A stretch of DNA of 25,202 nucleotides from RGIG5050 sp045636065 (GCA_045636065.1 JAZTWW010000052.1:1-25202); one strand, 5' to 3'; shown: positions 14,959 to 22,209, numbered from the stretch's first letter. Numbers and translations are program-made. The notes: generated by a model not told the origin, from the letters alone.

Positions 14959-16487
14959 CCCCGCAGGAACTCAAGAACAGCATTCTCCAGCTCGCCATCC
15001 AGGGCAAGCTCGTCGAGCAGCGCCCCGAAGAAGGCACGGCGGCGGAACTGCTGGAGAAGATTTTAGCCACAAAGAACGCAAAGGGCGCAAAGAAAGATCT
15101 CACGCGGAGCCGCGGAGCACGCGGAGAAAAGAAGACCTCCGCGCTCTCCGCGTCTCCGCGTGAGAAAATACCCGACGACGATAAACCCTTCGACATCCCC
15201 GAAAGCTGGGAGTGGGTGAGGTTGGGGGATGTGATTTCTTTGCTTTCCGGTCGTGATTTGGAGCCAAGCGAGTATTCGGCAACACCGAAGAAATATCCTT
15301 ACATGACAGGAGCTAGCAATTTTGCCAATGGTAATTTGCTCGTAAACCGTTGGACAGATCGCCCAGTAACGATTTCCCATATTGGAGATTTACTTATCAC
15401 CTGTAAAGGGACTGTTGGTGCAATGGCTTTCAATGCTATTGGCGACATCCACATAGCACGGCAAATAATGGCAATATCATCAGCGTCAATTGATTTGCAT
15501 TATGTAAAAGTCTTTCTCGCGGCCAGTGTTCAATCTCTGAAAGCGGCGGCCAATAGTATGATACCTGGCATTGACCGCAAGACGATGTTGCTTCGGCCCA
15601 TCCCCCTCCCTCCCCTTGCCGAGCAGAAGCGCATCGTGGCGAAGATCGAGGAACTGCTGCCGCTGATCGACCGCTACGAAAAGGCGTGGAGCAAGTTGGA
15701 GGACTTCAACAAGCGCTTCCCCGTGGACATGCAGAAGTCCGTTCTCCAGATGGCGATTCAGGGCAAGCTCGTCGAGCAGCGCCCCGAAGAAGGCACGGCG
15801 GCAGAGTTGCTGGAGAAGATTTTTGCCGCAAAGAACGCAAAGGGCGCAAAGAAGAATTCTCGCGCAGAGCCGCAGAGCCGCAGAGGGAAAAGCGCCTCTG
15901 CGCTCTCCGCGTCTCCGCGTGAGAAAATCCCCGACGACGAAAAACCCTTCGACATCCCCGAAAGCTGGGAGTGGGTGAGGTTGTCTGATTTAATGACAAC
16001 AATTTCTACGGGGCCATTTGGAAGTATGCTTCACAAGGCTGACTATATAGAAAATGGCATCCCACTGGTAAATCCAGCAAACATTGTTGGTGGGAGAATT
16101 ATCCCATCACAAAAAATGATGGTCTCAGAAGAAACACGTGAAAGGCTTGCTGGCTATATATTACATGAGGGGATGATTGTGATGGGGCGTAGGGGTGAGA
16201 TGGGGCGTTGTGCAGTCGTTTCAAGGGAAGAGGATGGTTGGCTGTGTGGAACAGGTTCGTTTTTCTTGGAGCCTGACAAAAATATTTTTGTTGAGTATAT
16301 AAGTAGACTATTTTCAACGCCTTATGCGAAGCTGTATTTGGGCGGTGAATCTGTAGGAACAACTATGAGCAATCTTAATCATACGATTCTGCGCAACATG
16401 CTCATCCCCCTCCCGCCCCTTGCCGAGCAGAAGCGCATTGTCGCCAAACTGGAAGAAATCCTGCCGCTCTGCGAGCGGCTGAAATGA
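14955..16487 (+). CDS. hsdS: Type I restriction specificity subunit with two in-frame palindromic-repeat insertions
   Basis: HsdS (510 aa) sets DNA sequence recognition for the HsdR/HsdM complex. It has two similar halves, each starting with (L/V)-L-Q-x-A-I-Q-G-K-L-V-E-Q-R-P-E-E-G-T-A-A-E-L and each ending with L-I or P-L-P-P-L-A-E-Q-K-R-I-V-A-K (residues about 220 and 493). Recognition domain 1 spans about residues 85-215 and domain 2 about 340-490. They differ completely in sequence, as usual, and both regions are AT-richer than the conserved parts, indicating shuffled targets. Residues about 38-71 and 291-324 are Lys/Ala/Ser/Arg-rich and come from two copies of a genomic repeat (see separate entries). 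I chose the ATG at 14955, which overlaps the fic stop and opens the conserved repeat. Confidence 0.9.
   Translation: MTPQELKNSILQLAIQGKLVEQRPEEGTAAELLEKILATKNAKGAKKDLTRSRGARGEKKTSALSASPREKIPDDDKPFDIPESWEWVRLGDVISLLSGRDLEPSEYSATPKKYPYMTGASNFANGNLLVNRWTDRPVTISHIGDLLITCKGTVGAMAFNAIGDIHIARQIMAISSASIDLHYVKVFLAASVQSLKAAANSMIPGIDRKTMLLRPIPLPPLAEQKRIVAKIEELLPLIDRYEKAWSKLEDFNKRFPVDMQKSVLQMAIQGKLVEQRPEEGTAAELLEKIFAAKNAKGAKKNSRAEPQSRRGKSASALSASPREKIPDDEKPFDIPESWEWVRLSDLMTTISTGPFGSMLHKADYIENGIPLVNPANIVGGRIIPSQKMMVSEETRERLAGYILHEGMIVMGRRGEMGRCAVVSREEDGWLCGTGSFFLEPDKNIFVEYISRLFSTPYAKLYLGGESVGTTMSNLNHTILRNMLIPLPPLAEQKRIVAKLEEILPLCERLK
15066..15167 (+). repeat. Palindromic intergenic-type repeat inside hsdS, copy 1
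   Basis: Begins with a 'CACAAAGAACGCAAAGGGCG' segment (15069-15088), followed by inverted arms 15098-15126 and 15137-15165 that match at 26 of 29 positions (TCTCACGCGGAG against CTCCGCGTGAGA). The 10-base loop is AAAAGAAGAC. I recognise this arrangement as that of a repeat usually found between genes in environmental genomes. Here it is open in the hsdS frame and adds about 34 residues. Confidence 0.8.
15825..15927 (+). repeat. Palindromic intergenic-type repeat inside hsdS, copy 2
   Basis: Has the same order as copy 1, with the 'CGCAAAGAACGCAAAGGGCG' segment (15827-15846) and inverted arms 15857-15886 and 15895-15925. The arms have a one-base gap and several CAGAG/CGGAG differences, so this copy is not identical to copy 1. 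It is at the same place in the second half of HsdS and also stays in frame. Confidence 0.8.
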
Positions 16488-16506
16488 GATACGAGGTGAG
16501 TTCTGT

Positions 16507-17070
16507 ATGAAGAGCTATCATGATATGGTTAGACTGTTTGAGAGAGCAAATACTGCATTCTTGAAGCATGACAAGGCGTTGCTTGCCAACCAAGTTTCTG
16601 AAAGAACTTTATGCGGCGCTTTGATGCTCCACATTCATGATATTATTCGTCACGATACGAGATATGCTGGATATTATGTGGATGTTGAATACAATCGCAA
16701 CAAGGGTGCGATCAAGACTATATACAAGACCATTAAAGGACCGTTTCTTGAAATTATCCCCATTAATTGTGATTTGATAGTCCATAGTCGTGGAGAAATT
16801 GTAAAGCAGGACAATCTGATCGCAATTGAGATGAAGAAGTCTATAGCTACTCGTGTGCGTAAGGATAAAGACCGAGAAAGGCTTATTGCTCTTACAAAAG
16901 ATTCGTTTGACAATCTTTGGTCTTTTGACGGTAAAGCACTCCCTGAACATGTTTGTCGATATGTATTGGGCGTTTATTATGAAATAGACTATAAGCGGAA
17001 GTCAATTCTTCTTGAGTACTACCGTAAGGGGTGCAAGGTCACGACGCAAACAATTGAATTTAAGTGTTAA
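16507..17070 (+). CDS. AT-richer hypothetical protein with PD-(D/E)XK-like signature
   Basis: The 187-aa product shows C-D-L-I-V-H (88-93), a short loop, and L-I-A-I-E-M-K-K (104-111), a D...ExK arrangement (Asp89, Glu108, Lys110) typical of the PD-(D/E)XK nuclease fold. Upstream there is S-E-R-T-L (31-35) and V-D-V-E-Y-N-R (58-64), which I recall from small restriction-associated proteins of this kind. The family is not named with certainty. The start has GAGGTGAG (about 16493-16500) and lies 19 bases after hsdS, so it belongs to the same operon. Codon use is clearly AT-richer than that of hsdR and hsdM, suggesting separate acquisition. It might be an accessory nuclease or DNA-binding partner of the restriction system. 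Confidence 0.6.
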   Translation: MKSYHDMVRLFERANTAFLKHDKALLANQVSERTLCGALMLHIHDIIRHDTRYAGYYVDVEYNRNKGAIKTIYKTIKGPFLEIIPINCDLIVHSRGEIVKQDNLIAIEMKKSIATRVRKDKDRERLIALTKDSFDNLWSFDGKALPEHVCRYVLGVYYEIDYKRKSILLEYYRKGCKVTTQTIEFKC

Positions 17071-17174
17071 TATTCTTTGAGTCTAGAGGACCAGAACCAT
17101 TGGTGAAGTAGAAATGGTGGAGTAGAGACTATGGTGATGGCGCAGAGAGACGATCCTCCTTCGCGCTGCGCGCT

Positions 17175-17200
17175 TCCACCTTCGCCGAGGCTACGGTGGA
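17175..17200 (+). repeat. REP-like hairpin
   Basis: TCCACC and GGTGGA enclose TTCGCCGAGGCTAC. The surrounding 'TTCGCCGAGGCTACGGTGGA' (17181-17200) is of the kind I associate with short intergenic repeats in PVC-group genomes. Only one copy is in this window. Confidence 0.45.
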
Positions 17201-17422
17201 CAAGACGGAGGACAGGCACGATAGAGGCGATCAAGCGACTTGAACCGCCTTCGCGCATGGGTGACTTGTAAAAGGAGTGGGGCAGCAAGAACTCCCTAAG
17301 ACGCCTGGGCAAGACGTGAATCATACGCATAAGCAGTCTCTCCGTTGAGTGATTCCCTGTGGATTGAGTTTATCCAGTGCTATGGGGGTGGTGTTGTCTG
17401 CCTTTGTCCTTCGTTGAACCCC

Positions 17423-17470
17423 ATGGCCTTCCTCTCTTTTTTGCCGACCCGTTAGAATTTACCATTTCTG
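17423..17470 (+). repeat. 48-bp direct repeat, left copy
   Basis: Begins with ATGGCCTTCCTCTC, continues through TTTTTTGCCGACCCGTTAG and ends CCATTTCTG. It matches 25002-25049 at 46 of 48 bases, in the same orientation, 7.58 kb apart. Sequence outside the two copies is not similar. Confidence 0.9.
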
Positions 17471-17724
17471 AGCTCTGGGGAGACCATTGTCAGAGCCAAT
17501 AGGGAGACCCCCAATGACATCGCAGGTCTCGGATGACATTCTAGCAATTTTTGCGAGATAGCGGCGTTTGAGATTTTCCGCATATCGTTCTCATTTTTCG
17601 TCCGTAGCGTAATCGCGGGATGGGCGGTGTCAGATTTGGCCGATGGCGGCGTATATTTGTGTAAGATTTTGCCGCGAGCGTCGAGTACGTGGTGGAGCAT
17701 CAATGGCACGCAGGGAACAAAAGC

Positions 17725-19179
17725 ATGAACATGATGAAAACGATTCTTGCCGGCGCGGCGGCGCTGATCGCCGCGGCGGGATGCAGATATGCGCCGGATG
17801 GCGGCGCCGAGGCAGCTATGCCTGACTGCGGTGCGCGAAGCGCCGCATCGTCCTCTGGCGATTGGACGACGCTGTCGAATGCGCCGTGCGCAGTCCCGAA
17901 GAACGTCACACTGCTTGACGCGCTCGCCATGTTTGCGGGCGAGACGGATGCAGACGCAACATTCAACGAGGCGGAGAGGAAAGCCAACTCCGAAGGACCG
18001 CGTCTTTGCCGCAATTCGCTTTTCCTTCGGTGGCGCACGGCAGACGGGACGGACGGATGGCGGCTTTTGATGACATCCGGCGGCAACTGGAAGGATGCCG
18101 ACGGCATGAACGGATGGTGCAAAGACCGTGCGAGGGATGTTCGCGAGTGCTTCATGGTCTTGAAAGCCAGGTTGTCGCAGGATGGGCATTCAATCTGGCT
18201 CGTCTGCAATCCGCATACCTGCACGTATAACGTCGTCTGTCGCTTCGACTTGCGCGAAAACACGTTTCGGGTTGTCGGCGACGGCGATACGTGCGAAGAG
18301 GAGCCGGACGGCACGATCTTGGTTCAGAACAAGAAAACCTGCATTTACGAAAAGAACGGGGATCCCCTTGGGGCAGCCTGGTACGACGAATGGATTAACC
18401 CAGACGGCACCGTCGTTCGGAAATCAGAACCGGTCAACAGAGCAGAATATGTGCTGGACTACGATACGGCCACGCTCAAGAAGGAGTTCGAGCGGGAGTG
18501 GCTGAAACACGTCGCCGGCTACACGAACTACACTACGGCCGGAATGGCGGAAGACTACGCCGACATAGAGAAGTTCATAAAAGAGTGGAAGCCTCGAATA
18601 CTGCGCCATCAGGTTTGCAAGGAACAGGATTCAAAGCGCCGCGATCAGATGGTCGAGAGGATGCTGAAGTACAGTTCCATAGACGAGCTTTATTACGGCT
18701 TGCTTGTTTCGCATTGTGAGATTTGGGATCGCTGGGATGCCTACGACCGGAACAAGAACGCGCGAGGCAGGCTCGACGGCATCGATGTTCAGTTCAAAGA
18801 CGGCCGGGCCAGGTGGATGAACAGGGAACGTGACGGCATCGAAATGTCCGCAATGCTGTACGACCATTACTTCTGGCCTGCGTGTTACGGCAAGGCCTTT
18901 GCCTTGATTTTCACGGATATGTCGGCCAACTTCGACGAGGACGGCATAAAGAGCGACTCCCTCGCCAATTGCTGGCTGGGGCTGTTTTCAAATGGAATGT
19001 TGGTGAAGGCGGAGAAACTGCCCTGCGGCAAGGACGTAAGATGGATGCCGAATCTTGAATGCGGCGCCCCATACGGACGGAAGTACACCCTTGCAGTCGT
19101 GTTCAACGAATGCAAGGCCAAGGTCGTAAACTGTGCGACGGGAGAAGCCGTCCTCACAATGGACGCAGCTGCGGAATAA
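17725..19179 (+). CDS. Predicted Cys-rich lipoprotein of unknown function
   Basis: The 484-aa product has a signal peptide M-N-M-M-K-T-I-L-A-G-A-A-A-L-I with the lipid-site cysteine at residue 20 (A-A-A-G-C). The -3 Ala is less common than Leu or Val but is tolerated. The mature protein is rich in Trp, Asp and Cys, with more than a dozen cysteines scattered along it, for example C-x-P-H-T-C and D-T-C-E-E-E-P-D-G. I do not recognise a family. Disulphide-stabilised beta structure is plausible for an exported protein. The ATG at 17725 is chosen because AGGGA is 9 bases upstream; the open frame begins at 17689 but without a site. It ends 5 bases before the stop of the convergent ATP-grasp gene, so it shares the island with the peptide cluster but is not in its operon. 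Confidence 0.7.
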   Translation: MNMMKTILAGAAALIAAAGCRYAPDGGAEAAMPDCGARSAASSSGDWTTLSNAPCAVPKNVTLLDALAMFAGETDADATFNEAERKANSEGPRLCRNSLFLRWRTADGTDGWRLLMTSGGNWKDADGMNGWCKDRARDVRECFMVLKARLSQDGHSIWLVCNPHTCTYNVVCRFDLRENTFRVVGDGDTCEEEPDGTILVQNKKTCIYEKNGDPLGAAWYDEWINPDGTVVRKSEPVNRAEYVLDYDTATLKKEFEREWLKHVAGYTNYTTAGMAEDYADIEKFIKEWKPRILRHQVCKEQDSKRRDQMVERMLKYSSIDELYYGLLVSHCEIWDRWDAYDRNKNARGRLDGIDVQFKDGRARWMNRERDGIEMSAMLYDHYFWPACYGKAFALIFTDMSANFDEDGIKSDSLANCWLGLFSNGMLVKAEKLPCGKDVRWMPNLECGAPYGRKYTLAVVFNECKAKVVNCATGEAVLTMDAAAE

Positions 19180-19184
19180 CCAGC

Positions 19185-20114
19185 CTATGCGCGATTCGCC
19201 TTGTGCGCGCGGTCCTCGGCCTTGATCGCGTCGGCGACCATCGAGACGAGGCCGTGTTCGTTCTTCTCGTCGAGCCACGCCCACTGTCCGTTCGGGTTCA
19301 GCTCCAGGAACCACAGCTCGCCGTCCTTGCGGATGAAGTCGAATCGTCCGAACCTGTAGCCCGTCTCGTCCATAAAGCCTTTGATGGCGCGTTCCTCGGC
19401 GGGCGACAGCTCGCATCGCGGCCATGCTGCTTGACTTATGAAAATCGACTTTCGCGAGTCTTCGCCGTCGAAAGACCTGCGCGGCGCACTCGCCGCGTAG
19501 GTCTTGCCGTCAACATAGACGACAGTCACCTCCTCTTCGCCGTCGATCCGCTCCTGCACAAACCAGGGATAGGAAAGGTCCAGCGCGGCGGGATCGACCT
19601 CCTTTACGAAAAACGCCTTGTTTTTGCCTATTGGAGTGGCCGTATTGGACTTTACTACCCATCTGCCGTCCGTCAGTTCTTCTGGCAGCGCTCCGTGGAA
19701 GAAGTGCCAAGGCGCAACGCGGAAATGCTTCTTGGCAACGAGCAACTGCCGCAATTTGCCGTATTTGTTGCTTTGGCAGCAGACAAGTGCGACGAGTCCA
19801 CGGCTCTGGCACTCGCGGAAAAAGTCCGTGAAGAGCTCTATGGTCTCCTCTCTGCACCAGTTCGCGACACAGCCATATTTGGGCACTGCGATAGGATTGA
19901 AGTACAGAGGCTTTCGAAGATAGAAGGAGGTGAACGATTTGTTTGAGATTTCCTTGCCGTTTCTATTGTCTGCAATGCGAAATCCATTGCAGTGGAAGTC
20001 CCAGACGAAATCCTCTGGCCTATTGATGTCAAATCGAAGAATGTCGGCTTCGTCAAATTCTCCAAGGACAATGTCGGTGGTCGTGTCCTGGCTACATGTT
20101 GCGATGAAGATCAT
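19185..20114 (-). CDS. ATP-grasp ligase, graspetide-type peptide maturase
   Basis: ATP-grasp enzymes of this kind activate Asp/Glu carboxylates of a precursor peptide and join them to Ser/Thr or Lys side chains. The 309-aa product has a pre-ATP-grasp part (F-Y-L-R-K-P-L-Y-F, 64-72), W-V-V-K-S (152-156, ATP lysine), W-F-V-Q-E-R-I (184-190), R-F-D-F-I-R-K-D-G (257-265) and F-L-E-L-N-P-N-G-Q-W-A-W (269-280), whose D259, E271 and N273 would bind Mg. The N-P-N-G-Q-W end and 309-aa length fit MvdC/MvdD-like and other graspetide synthetases. I chose the ATG at 20114 because M-I-F-I-A starts the first strand. The open frame runs further upstream into the precursor gene, but that part reads unlike the family. 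No strong Shine-Dalgarno is seen. Confidence 0.82.
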   Translation of the reverse strand: MIFIATCSQDTTTDIVLGEFDEADILRFDINRPEDFVWDFHCNGFRIADNRNGKEISNKSFTSFYLRKPLYFNPIAVPKYGCVANWCREETIELFTDFFRECQSRGLVALVCCQSNKYGKLRQLLVAKKHFRVAPWHFFHGALPEELTDGRWVVKSNTATPIGKNKAFFVKEVDPAALDLSYPWFVQERIDGEEEVTVVYVDGKTYAASAPRRSFDGEDSRKSIFISQAAWPRCELSPAEERAIKGFMDETGYRFGRFDFIRKDGELWFLELNPNGQWAWLDEKNEHGLVSMVADAIKAEDRAHKANRA

Positions 20115-20145
20115 GGGAGGATATCCATTTTGTTGTTGATGAAGT

Positions 20146-20167
20146 GGGGCTGGCGAAAGCCAGCCCC
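20146..20167 (-). terminator. Perfect hairpin between precursor and ATP-grasp gene
   Basis: GGGGCTGGC and GCCAGCCCC form a 9-bp stem around four bases, 24 bases after the precursor stop and 31 before the ATP-grasp start. There is no T-run in the direction of transcription, so it is likelier a transcript-stabilising or attenuating hairpin that lets precursor mRNA exceed ligase mRNA than a full terminator. Confidence 0.6.
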
Positions 20168-20190
20168 AACATTTGCTGGATTGCTGTCTT

Positions 20191-20328
20191 TCAGCCCCAG
20201 TTGTTCCAGTCATCTATCGACCAGTTCTGGCCGACGAAGCTCTGTGAGCCCGACACGGAGCCAGTGATATCTCCGCCGCCCACAGGCTTGAGCCCGTTGA
20301 CGTCGGTCGCGATGTCATTTGGTGTCAT
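20191..20328 (-). CDS. Candidate graspetide-like precursor peptide (45 aa)
   Basis: This 45-aa gene lies between the exporter and the ATP-grasp gene. The start at 20328 has AAAGGG 8 bases upstream; an open frame extends to a GTG at 20379 but overlaps the exporter stop. The N-terminal part (M-T-P-N-D-I-A-T-D-V-N-G-L-K-P-V) is leader-like and ends in G-G-G. The C-terminal part is rich in Gly, Ser, Asp, Asn and Trp and ends S-I-D-D-W-N-N-W-G, with several Ser/Thr donors and three Asp acceptors. It lacks the microviridin TxKxPSD motif, so if modified it would be a new core type. Function is inferred from size, composition and neighbours; there is no homology I can name. Confidence 0.65.
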   Translation of the reverse strand: MTPNDIATDVNGLKPVGGGDITGSVSGSQSFVGQNWSIDDWNNWG

Positions 20329-20345
20329 TGTTGTTTCCCTTTCTG

Positions 20346-20359
20346 TTTTGGTTAACCAA
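20346..20359. promoter_or_regulatory. 14-bp perfect palindrome upstream of the precursor
   Basis: TTTGGTTAACCAAA lies 18 bases upstream of the precursor ATG, between it and the exporter stop. It could be an operator, or chance. No strong promoter is seen next to it. Confidence 0.35.
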
Positions 20360-20378
20360 AGCAGCGAACACCCGTCCA

Positions 20379-22058
20379 CTACGCGCTAATATACGACGGC
20401 TTTTCCGGAATCTGACAAAAGATTTTTTCGTCGCAGAGGTCGATGAGCGCAGGGTCGTGGCTGACGACGAGGACGATGCGCCCCGGCGCGAGTCGGCGCA
20501 GGAGTTTCCCGAACGCGGCGCGTGCGTCCGCGTCGAGGTGGTTCGTCACTTCGTCCAGGACAAGGAGTCCCGGTTTGCGGACGAGTGCGTGGGCGATGGC
20601 GAGGCGCTGCATCTCGCCGCCGGAGAGGGACTGTCCCCCGAGCCCGACGCGCGTGTCGAGTCCGTCGGGCAGCCGTCCGACGACTTCGCCGAGTCCGCTA
20701 AGCGCAATCGCCTCCACGACATCTTCCTCCGTGAACGCGGGGTCGCGCAGCGTTATGTTGTCGCGCACCGTGCCAGAGACGACCAGGCTGTCCTGGAACA
20801 CGATCCCGATCTTGCGCCGGAAAACGCCCTCGTCGAGCGACGGCATTGGCGAGCCGTTGACGAGTATTTCGCCGGACTGCGGTTCGAGTGCGGCCGTTGC
20901 AAGCTTGAGGAGGGTCGTCTTTCCGGCGCCGTTGGCCCCGACGAGCGCGACGACCCTGCCGGCGCGGAAGACCGCCGAGAAGTCCTTGACGACGGCCCGC
21001 CTTGCGTCCGCGCCGGGATAGGCGAACGTGACGTTGCGGAATTCGACGCTTTCCAGCGCGTCGAATTTGCGCCCGCCGCTACTAGGCGGCGCGTGGGCGA
21101 GTATTTCGTTCAGCGAATCGACTCCCTCGCGGAGCGTCGCCGTCTCGGGCAGCAGCGAGACTATGCCCTGCACGGACTGCATCGCCGCGAGGAAGAGCAT
21201 CTGATAGACGACGACGTCGCCGACGGGGATCGCGCCTTTCGCGGCGAACATCCCCGCCACGCCAAGGACGGCGACCTCGCCGACCACGAGAACCGCGCCG
21301 AGGAGCGCGCCGAACGCGGTCGTCAGGCTGTCCATCTCGTCGTTGCCGTCCCTGAGCTCGCGCATGGACCTGCGCGGGGCGTCCGCGAAGCGGCGCTCGG
21401 CGTCGAGCATACGGAGGAAGGGGAGCGAGCGGAAGAAGTCGAAGAGCGCGGAGAATGCGCCATCGCTTTTCTTGCGCACGGCGTGGGAGCTTGTCGCGAA
21501 GCGCCGCGCGAACGGAATGAAAAGGCCGATGCAGAAGGGGATGAACGCGGCGAATGAAATGCTAAGCGCGGCGGAGCGCGAGTGGAGGGCGAGGCCTGCG
21601 GCGAACATCGTGACAACGGCGGCGAGAAGGCGCGGGTAGAGTCCGCTCACGAATCTTCCCACGGCGCCCGCGTCGCGTGTGAGTTTCGCGACAAGTGTTC
21701 CGTCGGCAAGCGGCGAAAGCTCGGCTGGCGGGAAGCCCATCACGGCGTCTAGAACCCGATTCTGGATGTCTAGTTCAATATTCCGCGACCGGGAGAGGAC
21801 AAGCCGCTGGAGGCACGGCGACAGTGCGGCCCTGGCGAGCAGCAGGGCGGCGAGGATGGCGAATGGCGCGGCGGGCGGCGAGCCGGCGACGAGCGCGTCG
21901 ATGAAGCGTCCCGTCGCGAAGGGGACGGCGATTCCGGCGGCGGTCTGCGCGACCAGCAGCGGCGAATAGACGAACGCCACCGCCGGCGACGAGAGAAGCG
22001 TCGCCGCGAGGAACTTCGTCCTTGCGAATCTCGATTCTGCTTTTTTGTCAGTAGTCAT
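20379..22058 (-). CDS. ABC exporter, fused permease and ATPase
   Basis: The 559-aa product is a half-size ABCB-type exporter. Hydrophobic segments (about 20-48, 62-80, 140-182, 245-275 and 285-303) form the membrane domain. The ATPase has Walker A G-A-N-G-A-G-K-T-T (374-382), Q-loop Gln422, L-S-G-G-E (478-482), Walker B L-V-L-D-E (499-503) and H-loop His534. There is no N-terminal C39 peptidase domain, so it would not itself cut a Gly-Gly leader. It heads the minus-strand group; its stop is 50 bases upstream of the precursor start, and it is the likely exporter of the modified peptide. A -10-like TATATGAT lies 5 bases upstream of the ATG, implying a leaderless transcript. Confidence 0.88.
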   Translation of the reverse strand: MTTDKKAESRFARTKFLAATLLSSPAVAFVYSPLLVAQTAAGIAVPFATGRFIDALVAGSPPAAPFAILAALLLARAALSPCLQRLVLSRSRNIELDIQNRVLDAVMGFPPAELSPLADGTLVAKLTRDAGAVGRFVSGLYPRLLAAVVTMFAAGLALHSRSAALSISFAAFIPFCIGLFIPFARRFATSSHAVRKKSDGAFSALFDFFRSLPFLRMLDAERRFADAPRRSMRELRDGNDEMDSLTTAFGALLGAVLVVGEVAVLGVAGMFAAKGAIPVGDVVVYQMLFLAAMQSVQGIVSLLPETATLREGVDSLNEILAHAPPSSGGRKFDALESVEFRNVTFAYPGADARRAVVKDFSAVFRAGRVVALVGANGAGKTTLLKLATAALEPQSGEILVNGSPMPSLDEGVFRRKIGIVFQDSLVVSGTVRDNITLRDPAFTEEDVVEAIALSGLGEVVGRLPDGLDTRVGLGGQSLSGGEMQRLAIAHALVRKPGLLVLDEVTNHLDADARAAFGKLLRRLAPGRIVLVVSHDPALIDLCDEKIFCQIPEKPSYISA

Positions 22059-22063
22059 GCGGA

Positions 22064-22071
22064 ATCATATA
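22064..22071 (-). promoter_or_regulatory. -10 box of the exporter/precursor operon
   Basis: On the minus strand this reads TATATGAT, 5 bases before the exporter ATG. Transcription would begin at or almost at the start codon. No good -35 is evident. Confidence 0.4.
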
Positions 22072-22091
22072 CGGTGCAGATTCCAGAATCT

Positions 22092-22140
22092 GACAAATCC
22101 GGCCGGGCGCATCTGGACATGTCTGCCGGCTGGATTTGTC
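22092..22140. promoter_or_regulatory. 15-bp inverted repeat in the divergent promoter region
   Basis: GACAAATCCGGCCGG (22092-22106) is mirrored by CCGGCTGGATTTGTC (22126-22140), 14 of 15 matching, with a 19-base spacer. It lies between the divergent exporter and kinase promoters. It could be an operator for both or a hairpin. Confidence 0.55.
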
Positions 22141-22209
22141 GCAGGGCTTCGTCCATCGGTCTGGGAGGCGACGAAAATCCGCGTTGTGTGAATATCCGTT
22201 AGTTTCCGC

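Larger units (their letters stand above)
17071..17724. other. 654-bp intergenic region without a supported gene
   Basis: I find no convincing gene. The open frames on the minus strand here lack ribosome sites and recognisable domains and run into the lipoprotein gene. The stretch holds a palindromic hairpin (17175-17200), one copy of the 48-bp direct repeat (17423-17470), repeated GGGAGACC boxes (about 17478 and 17503), and a GTAAGATTTTGCCG motif near 17661 that resembles the repeat at 9262. Base composition is uneven, with AT-rich and GC-rich blocks. Confidence 0.6.

Noticed and set aside
14955..16487. Assembly duplication within hsdS
   Set aside because: The two halves share only the framework; recognition domains differ fully and the two palindromic copies have several differences, as expected for a real two-domain HsdS.
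17452..18189. A 245-codon open frame on the minus strand
   Set aside because: It overlaps the lipoprotein gene, which has a good signal peptide and ribosome site; the minus frame has neither a domain nor a site.
20115..20213. N-terminal extension of the ATP-grasp protein
   Set aside because: The 33 extra residues read through the hairpin and overlap the precursor's end, and do not look like protein of the family.
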